The position numbers and the translations under genes were made by a program. A stretch of DNA of 64,000 bases from Phytopseudomonas daroniae (GTDB taxonomy: Bacteria; Pseudomonadota; Gammaproteobacteria; Pseudomonadales; Pseudomonadaceae): assembly GCF_004327285.1 (NCBI RefSeq), contig NZ_QJUI01000002.1:248001-312000 (forward strand), read 5' to 3'. Every line of letters starts with the position of its first letter. The stretch's first letter is position 1. Positions 39,491 to 48,498 of this stretch are shown one piece after another. The notes under the pieces were generated by a model. The model worked only from the letters and a program-made list of their open reading frames with translations, had not been told where the DNA came from and searched no databases.

Positions 39491-39970
39491 TCTACTCTTT
39501 TTTATTCACAGGTAAACCCCGCCCTACTCCCTGCTGGCCTGCTTGTGACAATCCACAGAAGCTGTGGATAACTTTGTGTGTATCGTGGGAGAAATGCTCC
39601 CCAACGCCGATGGCGTGGGCTCCTGAGTCAAACTGGTTATTTTTTGGCCACATCAAAAAAATCCATATTTTTCATGTACTTAAAAACACCCCTACGATAA
39701 TCGGAGGATTTGTGCAAGCGCCAATAAGCTGCTTGACAAGCTACATCGCGATTGTGCACAAGTCCGCCGGCAGACCCGCTGCAACGCCCTTTTGCAGGGC
39801 ACCAGCCAGGCGTTATCGGCTCTACGCCCTGATAGACGGAGGGTTTGGCCCCTGCACCAATAAAGCCCATGTCACCTTGCTGACATAAAACTCTGAGCGA
39901 GCCACCCGCGAAACCAGGTTTGGCAGGTCGTGCTGCTTCGGGTTACCGTCGCCAATCCACCCGCCGATGG
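39491..39970. other. 480-bp structured, AT-rich intergenic region with DnaA-box palindrome
   Basis: ATCCACAG-AAG-CTGTGGAT (39551-39569) is a perfect palindrome whose right arm contains a consensus DnaA box on the minus strand (TGTGGATAA, 39563-39571). Other structure: GGGAG/CTCCC at 39587-39601, the palindrome TTGTGCACAA at 39752-39761, a -35-like TTGACA at 39733-39738 and an AT-rich block at 39636-39690. Open frames exist, but none has a convincing start. It may hold the ydbH promoter, a small RNA, or a DnaA-responsive site. Confidence 0.5.
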
Positions 39971-42580
39971 ATGACGCCCATGCTCAGCCGCCGCACCAGG
40001 CTGCGACTGTTTGTTGTTTTCACGCTGCTCGTGGTGTCCATCGCTGCCCTTTATCTCGGTGGCCGCTACCTGCTGCAGCGCAATGGCGTCGAAAAACTCG
40101 ATTGGCATGGCGTTTCGCTCTCCAGCGCTGGCCTGCTGGTCAAGAACCTGGAGCTGCGACAGCGCAGCAGCGCTGGCACCCTGGATATGCACAGCCAGGA
40201 TCTGCAACTGGCCTGGCGCGACTTCGGCTTGAGCCTGCCGTTCTGGCAGCACCTGGATATCGACCGCCTGACGATTACCTGGCTACCGACAGACAATGAC
40301 GTAGCGCCGCCCACTCCATCGGCCGATCTCGACCTGCAGCAATTGGCTGCGCCGCTCGCCTTGCTGCCACGCAGCCTGAAGGTTCGCGACCTCGACGCCA
40401 CCCTGCCCTGCGCCCGCGGGCAATGCACCGCCACAGGTGACCTGAGCCTGCTGCGCGGTGAGGATGACCACATCACGCTGCAGTTGAATGTCGATCACCA
40501 GGCACAGGTCTTGAGTGGCTCGCTCGCTCTACAGCCGCAGAGCGAGGCACTCGACCTGCAACTGACCCTGGCTGTCGATCAGCAGCCGCAACTGACCGTG
40601 AAAAGCAGCCTCGCGCAAGTTGGCGATGGCCTGGCCTGGAGTGGTCAGCTCGACGCGACGCAACTGACTCAAGCGGCGGCCCTGCAGAACTGGCTGAGCG
40701 CCTGGACGGTGCCAGACGGCACGCAGTGGCCTCAGGCCCCAGGAGAGGTTGGCCTGGAGGGCTCATGGCAGTTGAACCTGCCACGCCGCGCAATCGATGT
40801 GGACAACCTGCTGGCCGCCAGCGGCCAGTTCGATGTGCAAGGCAACCTGCCGCAGCCCTGGCCATTTCCCGGCCTCGGACAGTTGCAGGGCCAGTTGGCA
40901 CTGGCAGCGCACAATGACGGGCAGCAATGGATCGCCAGGCGCGTCGAGGCTGACCTGCAACTGACAGAACCGAGCGCTGACTGGCTGAACGCTCTGCCAG
41001 CGGAATTACGCGGCGAATCCCTGCGCGTACAGGTGCAGGCCGATACGGTGCTCGGCGGCCTGCGCGCCGAACTGGCCGAGCGCAGCCTGCCACTGAAGCT
41101 GACGCTGGCACTGCGTGGCGCTACCCGCTTGGACTTGCAGGGCCGCCTGGCGCTGGCAAGCTCAGCCCCCTGGGCCCTGCAGTTCGCCGACACGCGCCTC
41201 ACCACGCGCACCGCCAAGGCGAACCAGGCTGGCTGGCAAGCCGGCGAACTGACCAGCGACCTCAAGCTGGCCGGCCATGCCGATGGCAATGGGGTCGAGC
41301 TGAACATTGGCCAGGGCTCGCAGGTTCAAGCGGCAACGCTGAAAAGCGCCGACCTGAGCGCACAAAAGCTGCAGGTCAGTCTCGGCGGCAGCGCCCTGAA
41401 CCTGCAATTGCAGGACGGCGCTCTGCAGCACTGGCAGTTCAAGGGCCCGCTGAACCTGAGCACCACGCGCCTGGAGCAGGCCAATCTCAAGCCGCAGGGC
41501 TGGCGCTTGCAGAGCCAGGTAGCGGCAGCGGATCTGGCCGGCACCTTGCGCGGCAAGCTGAGCAACGACAGCGACCTGCAACTCGACCTCGACGCCCGCC
41601 TCGATACGGCGCACAACCTGCAGCTCAAGGCGACCCTCGGTGAACTGTTCATGCGCTCCGGCAACCCACTGGCAAAAACCCTGGTGCAATGGCCGGAATT
41701 GCTCGACCTCAATAGCGGGCGCCTGAACGCTACTGCAAGCCTGGCGCTGGCCGCTGACAGCAGCGCCCCAAACGTTGACCTGACCCTCACCGGCAAGGGC
41801 CTCGGCGGTATTTATGACCGCTCCGAACTGAGCGGCCTGGACACCCGCCTGCAGTTCAAGCTGGCGCGCCAGCGCTTCGACCTGAGCATAGAGGAACTGC
41901 ATCTGCAGCAGGCCAACCCCGGCCTGCCCATCGGCCCCGTACAAGTGCGCGGCCGCTACAGCGCGACGCTGGCCAGCGCGGACAAGGGCCAGTTGCAGTT
42001 GAACCTGGCACAGACCGATCTCATGGGTGGGCGCGTCATCCTCACGCCAGGGCAATGGGATCTCGCCGCCAGCAATCAGTTGTTTCCAATCCAGATTCGC
42101 GGCCTGGAACTCCAGCAGCTTTTCACCCTCTACCCGGCTGAAGGCCTGGCCGGTAGTGGCACCCTGGATGGGGATCTGCCCGTACACCGAGGCCAGAACG
42201 GTATCGAGGTGGAGCAAGGCCATATCGCCGCACGCAAACCCGGCGGGCGCCTGCAGTTCAGTTCGGAGAAGATCAAGGCCCTGGGCCGCAGCAACCCGGC
42301 GATGCAACTGGTTACACAGTCCCTGGAAGACTTCAACTTCACCACCCTGAACAGCTCTGTCGACTATGATCAGCACGGTAAACTGCGCCTGGTCATGCGC
42401 CTGGAAGGTCAGAACCCGGCCATCGAGAATGGCCGGCCGATTCACTTCAACATCAACCTGGAGGAGGACATCCCCAATCTGCTCGCCAGCCTGCAACTGA
42501 CGGATCGGGTCAACGAGATCATCACGCGGCGCGTGCAACAGCGAATGTTGCAACGCAACACCGCACCCAAGGAGCCTTGA
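39971..42580 (+). CDS. ydbH: YdbH-family intermembrane lipid transport protein
   Basis: An 869-residue AsmA-like protein: an N-terminal signal anchor (LFVVFTLLVVSIAALYLGG) then a very long repetitive beta-structure in the periplasm, ending in the dicarboxylate-transport-type domain NINLEEDIPNLLASLQLTDR. E. coli YdbH (879 residues) works redundantly with TamB and YhdP to move phospholipid to the outer membrane, and with YnbE forms an intermembrane bridge. It is followed by ynbE and ydbL homologues. I start at MTPMLSRRTRLRL; MLSRR three codons on is equally possible. Confidence 0.88.
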   Translation: MTPMLSRRTRLRLFVVFTLLVVSIAALYLGGRYLLQRNGVEKLDWHGVSLSSAGLLVKNLELRQRSSAGTLDMHSQDLQLAWRDFGLSLPFWQHLDIDRLTITWLPTDNDVAPPTPSADLDLQQLAAPLALLPRSLKVRDLDATLPCARGQCTATGDLSLLRGEDDHITLQLNVDHQAQVLSGSLALQPQSEALDLQLTLAVDQQPQLTVKSSLAQVGDGLAWSGQLDATQLTQAAALQNWLSAWTVPDGTQWPQAPGEVGLEGSWQLNLPRRAIDVDNLLAASGQFDVQGNLPQPWPFPGLGQLQGQLALAAHNDGQQWIARRVEADLQLTEPSADWLNALPAELRGESLRVQVQADTVLGGLRAELAERSLPLKLTLALRGATRLDLQGRLALASSAPWALQFADTRLTTRTAKANQAGWQAGELTSDLKLAGHADGNGVELNIGQGSQVQAATLKSADLSAQKLQVSLGGSALNLQLQDGALQHWQFKGPLNLSTTRLEQANLKPQGWRLQSQVAAADLAGTLRGKLSNDSDLQLDLDARLDTAHNLQLKATLGELFMRSGNPLAKTLVQWPELLDLNSGRLNATASLALAADSSAPNVDLTLTGKGLGGIYDRSELSGLDTRLQFKLARQRFDLSIEELHLQQANPGLPIGPVQVRGRYSATLASADKGQLQLNLAQTDLMGGRVILTPGQWDLAASNQLFPIQIRGLELQQLFTLYPAEGLAGSGTLDGDLPVHRGQNGIEVEQGHIAARKPGGRLQFSSEKIKALGRSNPAMQLVTQSLEDFNFTTLNSSVDYDQHGKLRLVMRLEGQNPAIENGRPIHFNINLEEDIPNLLASLQLTDRVNEIITRRVQQRMLQRNTAPKEP

Positions 42581-42594
42581 CGAGGAGAAGCGCC

Positions 42595-42786
42595 ATGCGC
42601 TTGCGTAGTTGCATCACCGCCCTGCTGCTGGGGCTACTGAGCGTAGCCTGTACCCCGACGGTACAACTGGCGATGCCCAACGAGCCGATCAACATCAATC
42701 TGAATGTGAAGATCGAGCACGAGATCTATATCAAGGTGGATAAGGCGCTGGACAGCATGTTCAGTGAATCCAGCGGACTGTTCTGA
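42595..42786 (+). CDS. ynbE: YnbE-family outer-membrane lipoprotein
   Basis: A 63-residue lipoprotein with signal MRLRSCITALLLGLLSVAC and lipidated Cys19, then the conserved MPNEPININLNVKIEHEIYI beta-strand. YnbE stacks on the C-terminal end of YdbH to complete the bridge at the outer membrane. GAGGAG lies eight bases before the ATG; the 18 bases upstream in frame overlap the ydbH stop and are not used. Confidence 0.9.
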   Translation: MRLRSCITALLLGLLSVACTPTVQLAMPNEPININLNVKIEHEIYIKVDKALDSMFSESSGLF

Positions 42787-42797
42787 GGAAAACCTAC

Positions 42798-43142
42798 ATG
42801 AGTCTGATCAAACCCTTCGCCGGTCTGTTGCTGCTACTCAGCCTGAGCCTGCCAGCCCACGCCCTCAGCCTCAACGAGGCGATGTCCGCCCTGGGTGATG
42901 CCAAGGCCAGCGGCCAGCTCGGCGAGATGCCCAGCGGCTACCTCGGCGTGGTCAAATCCGGCGGCCAGGCCGACGAGATCGCCAAGCTGATCAACGCGGC
43001 CCGCCGCGCCGAGTATCAGAAGCTCGCCCAGCAGAACGGCATCCAGCTCAGCGACGTGGAAACCATCGCCGGGCAGAAAGCCATCGACAAGACCCCGAGC
43101 GGCCAGTACATCCAGCAGCAAGGGCAATGGCGTCGCAAGTGA
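42798..43142 (+). CDS. ydbL: YdbL-family periplasmic protein (DUF1318)
   Basis: A 114-residue secreted protein: signal peptide MSLIKPFAGLLLLLSLSLPAHA with cleavage after AHA, then the DUF1318 region (MSALGDAKASGQLGEMPSGY, DEIAKLINAARRAEYQKLA, QNGIQLSDVETIAGQKAI). In E. coli YdbL modulates the YdbH-YnbE interaction. Third gene of the operon, 11 bp after ynbE, with a hairpin terminator directly behind. Confidence 0.9.
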   Translation: MSLIKPFAGLLLLLSLSLPAHALSLNEAMSALGDAKASGQLGEMPSGYLGVVKSGGQADEIAKLINAARRAEYQKLAQQNGIQLSDVETIAGQKAIDKTPSGQYIQQQGQWRRK

Positions 43143-43150
43143 TGACCGCC

Positions 43151-43183
43151 AAACCACCCGCTGCCGAGTGTTGCGGGTGGTTT
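43151..43183 (+). terminator. Terminator of the ydbH-ynbE-ydbL operon
   Basis: AAACCACCCGC (43151-43161) and GCGGGTGGTTT (43173-43183) form a perfect 11-bp stem with an 11-base loop, 9 bp after the ydbL stop. The T run is short. Confidence 0.75.
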
Positions 43184-43287
43184 CTGGAGAACGTATGAAA
43201 GGCCCGCCGACCGACGCAGCCAGAATCTGCGGCGTGACCGACAATCGCCGCGGGGGCGCGGTTTCTACAAAAGCGTGGCAGTTCGTG

Positions 43288-43494
43288 GATGGGTGGCAAC
43301 CTTCGATGGGTTGCCATCCATCCTACGGTTCCAGTAGTAGGATGGATTAGCGAAGCGTAATCCGTCGTTTACCGCAAACCGCCTGTATCCGCGATAGGCC
43401 AGAACGCCTCACCTTCGTGCGGAGCGCTCTGCCGTTTGAGCGCGGTGATGCCGCTTTCTTGCGGCGGATTACGCCTACGGCTAATACGCCCTAC
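43288..43494. repeat. GTAGG-ended inverted-repeat element, copy 2, with adjacent hairpin
   Basis: GTAGGATGGATTAGCGAAGC (43337) and, inverted, GTAGGGCGTATTAGCCGTAG (43494) bound a 158-bp element; both arms continue into GCGTAATCCG(T/C)CG. In front of it, GGATGG-GTGGCAACC and GGTTGCCA-TCCATCC (about 43290-43323) form a separate long stem. A 123-bp relative is at 27190-27312. Together with non-coding flanks this fills the 43184-43722 gap; I see no gene in it. Confidence 0.65.
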
Positions 43495-43722
43495 GGTTTA
43501 CGAGTTGCATGGGTCATGCTGTACGGGGTGCAACGCCCAGGTTCGTCTCCCCTCTCTCGCGACGAAACGATCCGCCCGAAGCGAATGGCACAGTGAAAAA
43601 AGCCATTCTTGGATCTTTCCAGCACCGTTCCTTTGCACAAGGATGAAGCCCCTTTTTAGCGGGTCGAGCCGCACTCAGGCGCTCGATATCCCACCAGGCA
43701 CATGGAATACAAGGAGATACAG

Positions 43723-44763
43723 GTGCAACGATCCCCACTCACAACCCTGCTGGCAGCGCTCCTGCTGACGGCGGTCGCTCAATGCTCATATGCCGATCAA
43801 CAAGTGGTCGACGAAGGTGAGCGTCGTGCCCGGAGTGCCGGCGCCGAGCTGGTCGGCAAACCCGCCCCCAACGCCGTACTGACCAGCATCGACGGCGAAC
43901 GCATCGATCTGGCTCAGTTGTACGGCAAGAAGCCGGTGTACCTTAAATTCTGGGCGACCTGGTGCGTACCCTGCCGTCAGCAGATGCCCGGGTTCGAAGC
44001 CATCGAGCAGAGCCTTGGCGAGCAGATTGAGGTGATTGCGGTCAACACCGGTTTCAGCGATGACGCCGAGTCCATACGCGCCTACCGCAAGGAGCTGGGC
44101 CTCAGCATGCCGGTGGTGGTCGACGATGGCAGCCTGGCTGCCGCCCTCAATCTGCGGGTCACGCCGATGCATGTGCTGATTGGCCGCGACGGGCGCATCG
44201 CCTATATCGGCCACCTCGACGATGCTCCTCTGCATGCCGCGCTGGCAGACCTGTTGAAAAACGAGGCGGCCGAAAAAACCGCCGATACTGGCAGCGCTGA
44301 AGCGATAACCACGTTCAAGGTCGGCGATAAGGTGCAAGGCCTCCAGGCCACCACCCTGGATCAACACCTGATCAACCTCGACGAACCGGCAGGCAAACCA
44401 CGCGCTCTGGTGTTCTTCGCTCCCTGGTGCGAGTCTTATCTGGAACAGAGCCGTCCGCAAACGTCGCAGGCGTGCAAGCGGGTACGCGAAACGGTCGACG
44501 AGCTGACTGCCAGCAGCGACGTCGAATGGCTGGGCGTTTCCTCCGGCCTGTGGGTCTCACGCGAGGATTTGCAGGAATACGCCGACACATCCAAACCGAA
44601 CCTGCCGCTGGCGCTCGACGAGAGCGATGCGCTGTTCCGGGCCTTCGCCATTCGTGACATCCCCAGCGTGGTACTGCTCGACCGCCAGGGCCGCGTGAAG
44701 CGCATCCTCGGCCCGCAGGACACGCAACTGAAAGAAGCGTTGCACGAACTGAGCGCGCGCTGA
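43723..44763 (+). CDS. Periplasmic double-thioredoxin (TlpA/ResA-like) protein
   Basis: A 346-residue secreted protein with two thioredoxin-fold modules. The signal ends at CSYA. Module 1 has the active CxxC in KFWATWCVPCRQQMPGFEAI and the TlpA-type RVTPMHVLIGRDG cis-Pro region. Module 2 keeps the fold (VFFAPWCESYLEQSRPQ, IPSVVLLDRQGRVKRI), but its motif is WCESYL, missing the second Cys. The GTG at 43723 is chosen because AAGGAG lies 7 bases upstream; the ATG at 43702 has none. It forms an operon with the DsbD-like gene 24 bp downstream, a likely electron donor. Confidence 0.8.
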   Translation: MQRSPLTTLLAALLLTAVAQCSYADQQVVDEGERRARSAGAELVGKPAPNAVLTSIDGERIDLAQLYGKKPVYLKFWATWCVPCRQQMPGFEAIEQSLGEQIEVIAVNTGFSDDAESIRAYRKELGLSMPVVVDDGSLAAALNLRVTPMHVLIGRDGRIAYIGHLDDAPLHAALADLLKNEAAEKTADTGSAEAITTFKVGDKVQGLQATTLDQHLINLDEPAGKPRALVFFAPWCESYLEQSRPQTSQACKRVRETVDELTASSDVEWLGVSSGLWVSREDLQEYADTSKPNLPLALDESDALFRAFAIRDIPSVVLLDRQGRVKRILGPQDTQLKEALHELSAR

Positions 44764-44787
44764 CCGCCCCGCGACAGAGACCTGCCC

Positions 44788-46830
44788 ATGATCAGGATTA
44801 TCGTCCTGCTGCTGACCCTGGCCGCCTGCATGCAGGCGGCCGCACAACAGATGCCCGATTACGACGAGGTGCTGATCGCCTCTTCGCTGATGGCCGAAAG
44901 CCCCAACCCGGCCCCCGGAAAACACACCACCCTGGCCGTGCTGATGGAGCCCCAGGGCGACTGGCACGGCTACTGGAAACAACCCGGCGATGTCGGCTTG
45001 GCACCGACCCTCGACTGGCAGCTGCCTGCTGGTATTACGGTGGGAGAAGCCGCCTACCCGGTACCCGAGACCCTGCTGCTCGATGGCCTGATGAATCATG
45101 TCTACGAACAGCCCTATGCCGTGCTGGTTCCCCTTGAGGTGCCTGCAGATATGGCACCCGGCACGCTGCTGAAGATCGGCCTGCAGATGCAATACCTGGC
45201 CTGCCGTTACGATGCCTGCGTACCAGAACGCGCCACCTTGTCCATAGACCTCATGGTTGGTGATGGTCGCCCGGATGCTGCGCTGACCACACGCTTTGCC
45301 GACTGGCGCAGAGCGCTGCCGCGCCCCCTGGGTTCGCTCGCCAGTTTGCAGATAGAGAACGGTCGTTTTCGTCTGCAGGTGCCAGTGCCTGCCGATCTGG
45401 ACATCGGCGAGGCGCATCTGTTCTCGGCCAGCCCCGGAGCGCTGAAAAACGCAGCGCCACAACAATTCAGCCGGAACGGCGACCTGCTGATCATCGAGAC
45501 CGAGGCAGGCGACGAGGCACCCGCCACCTTCCGCGGCGTCCTGGCCCTGGGCGACGGTAGCGGACTGGAGATCCAGTCCGGATCCGCCGCCATCCCGCCG
45601 CAGGCGTCAGCTCCCAATAGCCGCACGGCGCTGACGACCACGCTGCTCGCGGTGGCTGGTGCAATTCTCGGCGGCCTGCTGCTCAACATCATGCCCTGCG
45701 TTTTCCCGATTCTGAGCCTCAAGGTGCTCAGCATCACCCGCGCCAACGGTCGGGCTGAAGACGCCCGTAGCGAAGCCCTGGCCTACACCGCCGGGGTCAT
45801 GCTGGTGTGCCTGGCGCTCGGAGCGTTGATCCTGCTGCTACGTGCAGCCGGCACTCAGATAGGCTGGGCCTTCCAGTTGCAGGATCCCAGGGTGATAGCC
45901 CTGCTCCTGCTGCTCACCACCGCCATCGCCTTCAACCTCGCCGGCCTGTTCGAACTGGGCTCGGTAAGCGTGGGAGATCGACTGGCATCCAGTGGCGGTC
46001 GCCGCGGCGCCTTCTGGACAGGCGCACTGGCAGCCTTCGTCGCCACGCCCTGCAGTGGGCCTTTCATGGCCACGGCGCTGGGCGCTGCGCTGATACTGCC
46101 GACGCTATCGGCCTTGCTGATTTTCGCCGGGCTGGGGCTGGGCATCACCCTGCCCTTCCTGCTGCTCGGATTCTCCGCACGCCTGCGTCGGTGTCTGCCC
46201 AAACCTGGCCCCTGGATGGAGACGGTACGCAGGGTATTGGCGGTGCCTATGTTCCTGACGGTACTGGCGTTGCTCTGGGTGCTGGCGCAGCAGGTTTCAG
46301 CCAACAGCCTGGTACTCGGCATTGCCGCCGCCATGCTCCTGGCCCTCGGTCTTTGGATGACCGGCCTGCGCCAGCGCCGCGCCAGCAAGGCGCCCTGGCT
46401 GCCGGCCGGCCTGGCCGCGGCACTCGCTCTGGCAGGCTGCCTCAGCCTGGCCGAAGCACCAGAGCGGCAAACATCGAGAGGCGAAAGCAGCGTGGCAACC
46501 GAAGCCTTCGACGAACAGCGCCTGGAGACTTTGCGCAATGGGCCAGACCCACTGTTCGTGTACTTCACCGCTGATTGGTGCGTGACCTGCAAGCTCAATG
46601 AAAAAGCGGCCATCGACCGCGAGGAAACCCGCCAGGCCCTCGCCGACGCGGGTGCGATCGTGATGATCGGAGACTGGACACGAGGCGATCCGCATATCAC
46701 CGCCTTCCTGGAGGAACACGGCCGCTCCGGTGTCCCTCTCTACCTCTGGTATCGCCCCGGCGTTGCCGAACCGGAGATCTTGCCACAGTTGCTCAGCCCG
46801 GGGCTGCTGGTCGAGCTGGCGGGCTCCTGA
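44788..46830 (+). CDS. DsbD/ScsB-family thiol:disulfide reductant transporter
   Basis: A 680-residue protein. Signal peptide, then an N-terminal immunoglobulin-like domain with two Cys (YLACRYDACVPE), an eight-helix membrane domain with the paired Cys in NIMPCVFPILSLKVLS and ATPCSGPFMATALG, and a C-terminal thioredoxin domain with DWCVTCKLNE. It carries electrons from cytosolic thioredoxin to periplasmic partners. The N-domain is closer to ScsB than to classical DsbD. The adjacent double-thioredoxin protein is its probable client. The last gene of this pair, followed by the convergent MocR gene. Confidence 0.88.
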   Translation: MIRIIVLLLTLAACMQAAAQQMPDYDEVLIASSLMAESPNPAPGKHTTLAVLMEPQGDWHGYWKQPGDVGLAPTLDWQLPAGITVGEAAYPVPETLLLDGLMNHVYEQPYAVLVPLEVPADMAPGTLLKIGLQMQYLACRYDACVPERATLSIDLMVGDGRPDAALTTRFADWRRALPRPLGSLASLQIENGRFRLQVPVPADLDIGEAHLFSASPGALKNAAPQQFSRNGDLLIIETEAGDEAPATFRGVLALGDGSGLEIQSGSAAIPPQASAPNSRTALTTTLLAVAGAILGGLLLNIMPCVFPILSLKVLSITRANGRAEDARSEALAYTAGVMLVCLALGALILLLRAAGTQIGWAFQLQDPRVIALLLLLTTAIAFNLAGLFELGSVSVGDRLASSGGRRGAFWTGALAAFVATPCSGPFMATALGAALILPTLSALLIFAGLGLGITLPFLLLGFSARLRRCLPKPGPWMETVRRVLAVPMFLTVLALLWVLAQQVSANSLVLGIAAAMLLALGLWMTGLRQRRASKAPWLPAGLAAALALAGCLSLAEAPERQTSRGESSVATEAFDEQRLETLRNGPDPLFVYFTADWCVTCKLNEKAAIDREETRQALADAGAIVMIGDWTRGDPHITAFLEEHGRSGVPLYLWYRPGVAEPEILPQLLSPGLLVELAGS

Positions 46831-46839
46831 GGCAACGGC

Positions 46840-48342
46840 TCAACCGCCTTTCAGGATCCGCGCCACATCCCTGGCGCCGCGCTCGATGGAGTCTTCGTCA
46901 TAAGGTGCGAAGCCCATTATCAGGCCGGGCGCCTGAGGCTTCACGCAGTAGCGCTGCAAGGGCATCACATCGATGCCCTGCGTGGCCAGACACGCCAGGG
47001 CATCGAGCTCATCGCACGCTTGCAGACGACATACCACATCCAGCCCGGCGCGTATCGGCGGCACCTCGAGCAGCCCTTGCCAGTGCCGCTCGGCCGCATG
47101 GGCGAAGGCCTCGGCACGGGCGGCGTAAAGCTTGCGCATACGCCGCAGGTGACGGTCGAAATGCCCCTCGGCGATAAAGTCGGCCAACACCGCCTGGGCC
47201 AGGCTGTTGGCGTGCCGCGCGGTCAGCGAAACCAGTCGGGTGAAGCTTTCCAGCAACTGCGGCGGCAGCACCACGTACGCGATGCGCAGCGACGGAAACA
47301 GTAGCTTGCTGAAGGTGCCGGCGAGAATCACCTGAGCCTCGGTATTGGCCATGCTGCGCAGCGCCGGGATGGGTTTGGCGACGAAGCGGTATTCGCTGTC
47401 GTAATCGTCTTCGAAGATGTAGCTGCCGTTCTCGCTGGCCCAACGCAGCAACGCCAGACGCCGCGCCGGTGACAATTCACCGCCGAGTGGCGCCTGATGC
47501 GATGGGGTGACATACGCCATGCGTGCATTCGGTGCCAGGCGCACGGCCTGCTCGACCTGCATGCCTTCGCGGTCGACCGGGACATCGACCAGCTCCACGC
47601 CGCTGGCCTTCATCAACTGCCGCGCGCCAGGGTAGCCTGGATCTTCCATCCATACCTTCTCGCCGGGCGCGACCACCAGCCGGAGGGTCAGATCCAGCGC
47701 CTGCTGAACGCTGCCGAGAATGACGATGCGTTCGGCGCCGACCTGCACGCCGCGGGCAATCGACAGATACTGGGCGATAGCGCTACGCAGTGCCGGCAGG
47801 CCCGCCGGGTCGGCATCCAGCATGTCGAGTAGCCGGGACGAGCGCAGGTGTCCGGCATGCAGTTTGCGCCACAGGTCGATGGGGAACGCCAGCACGTCGC
47901 CACGATGGGGAAAGAACGGCCGCAAGCCAGGCTGTACACCACCCGTCATGAAGATCGGTTTCTCAGCTGCCAGACGCTTCACCCATAGGGTATCCGGTGC
48001 CTCGCGCTGCTGCTCTGCCGGCGGGGTGATGCGCCGTCTTACATAGCCGGCGTTCAGGGTGGCATCCGGCAGCACGGCGCAGACCCGCGTGCCATAGCCG
48101 CTGTCGGTATCCAGATAGCCCTCGGACTGCAGTTGCTGGTAAGCCGCCTGCACCGTGCCGCGGGCCAAGCCGTAGTGCTCGGCCAGCGAACGCGTACTGG
48201 GCAGCAGGCTGCCCGATGGCAGGCGGTTGCTGAGAATCGCCTCACGCAGCGATGCATACAGCCAGCGCTGCAGGCTCTCGCCCGGCTGCGGTGCACCGAG
48301 CGGGAGAGATACCACCAACGGCCCCTGATTCTTGCCAGCCAT
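46840..48342 (-). CDS. MocR-family regulator (GntR HTH plus aminotransferase domain)
   Basis: A 500-residue PLP-binding regulator. It has an N-terminal GntR winged helix (LREAILSNRLPSGSLLPSTR, then RSLAEHYGLARGTVQAAYQQ) and a class-I aminotransferase-like domain with FEDDYDSEYRF and the PLP-binding Lys in AGTFSKLLFPSLRIAY. Relatives include PdxR and GabR. It is divergent from the flavoprotein at 48499, with repeated GGATCAAT words in between, so that gene is the natural target. The ligand is unknown. Confidence 0.9.
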   Translation of the reverse strand: MAGKNQGPLVVSLPLGAPQPGESLQRWLYASLREAILSNRLPSGSLLPSTRSLAEHYGLARGTVQAAYQQLQSEGYLDTDSGYGTRVCAVLPDATLNAGYVRRRITPPAEQQREAPDTLWVKRLAAEKPIFMTGGVQPGLRPFFPHRGDVLAFPIDLWRKLHAGHLRSSRLLDMLDADPAGLPALRSAIAQYLSIARGVQVGAERIVILGSVQQALDLTLRLVVAPGEKVWMEDPGYPGARQLMKASGVELVDVPVDREGMQVEQAVRLAPNARMAYVTPSHQAPLGGELSPARRLALLRWASENGSYIFEDDYDSEYRFVAKPIPALRSMANTEAQVILAGTFSKLLFPSLRIAYVVLPPQLLESFTRLVSLTARHANSLAQAVLADFIAEGHFDRHLRRMRKLYAARAEAFAHAAERHWQGLLEVPPIRAGLDVVCRLQACDELDALACLATQGIDVMPLQRYCVKPQAPGLIMGFAPYDEDSIERGARDVARILKGG

Positions 48343-48352
48343 ACACCCTCAC

Positions 48353-48404
48353 TTGGATCAATTCACTTGCTGCTTTATGGATCAATACGCTGATCCAATT
48401 CAAG
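48353..48404. promoter_or_regulatory. Candidate MocR operator: three GGATCAAT words
   Basis: TTGGATCAATTCACTTG (from 48353) and TGATCCAATTCAAG (to 48404) carry inverted copies, and a middle TGGATCAAT (48378-48386) repeats the first directly. MocR proteins bind spaced direct repeats close to their divergent promoters. Binding is inferred. Confidence 0.55.
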
Positions 48405-48498
48405 CAGAGAATCATCTCGTCACCGATCACGCCCCATGGCGTATCGCCCTCCTGCGCCGCAATTCGTGGCCAGGGTCATCGTTTTCGAGGAACCGCTG

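Noticed and set aside
39346..39888. 180-codon frame across the structured intergenic region
   Set aside because: It starts inside the opposite-strand Sel1-like gene, has no ribosome site and no family resemblance; the region is better read as non-coding.
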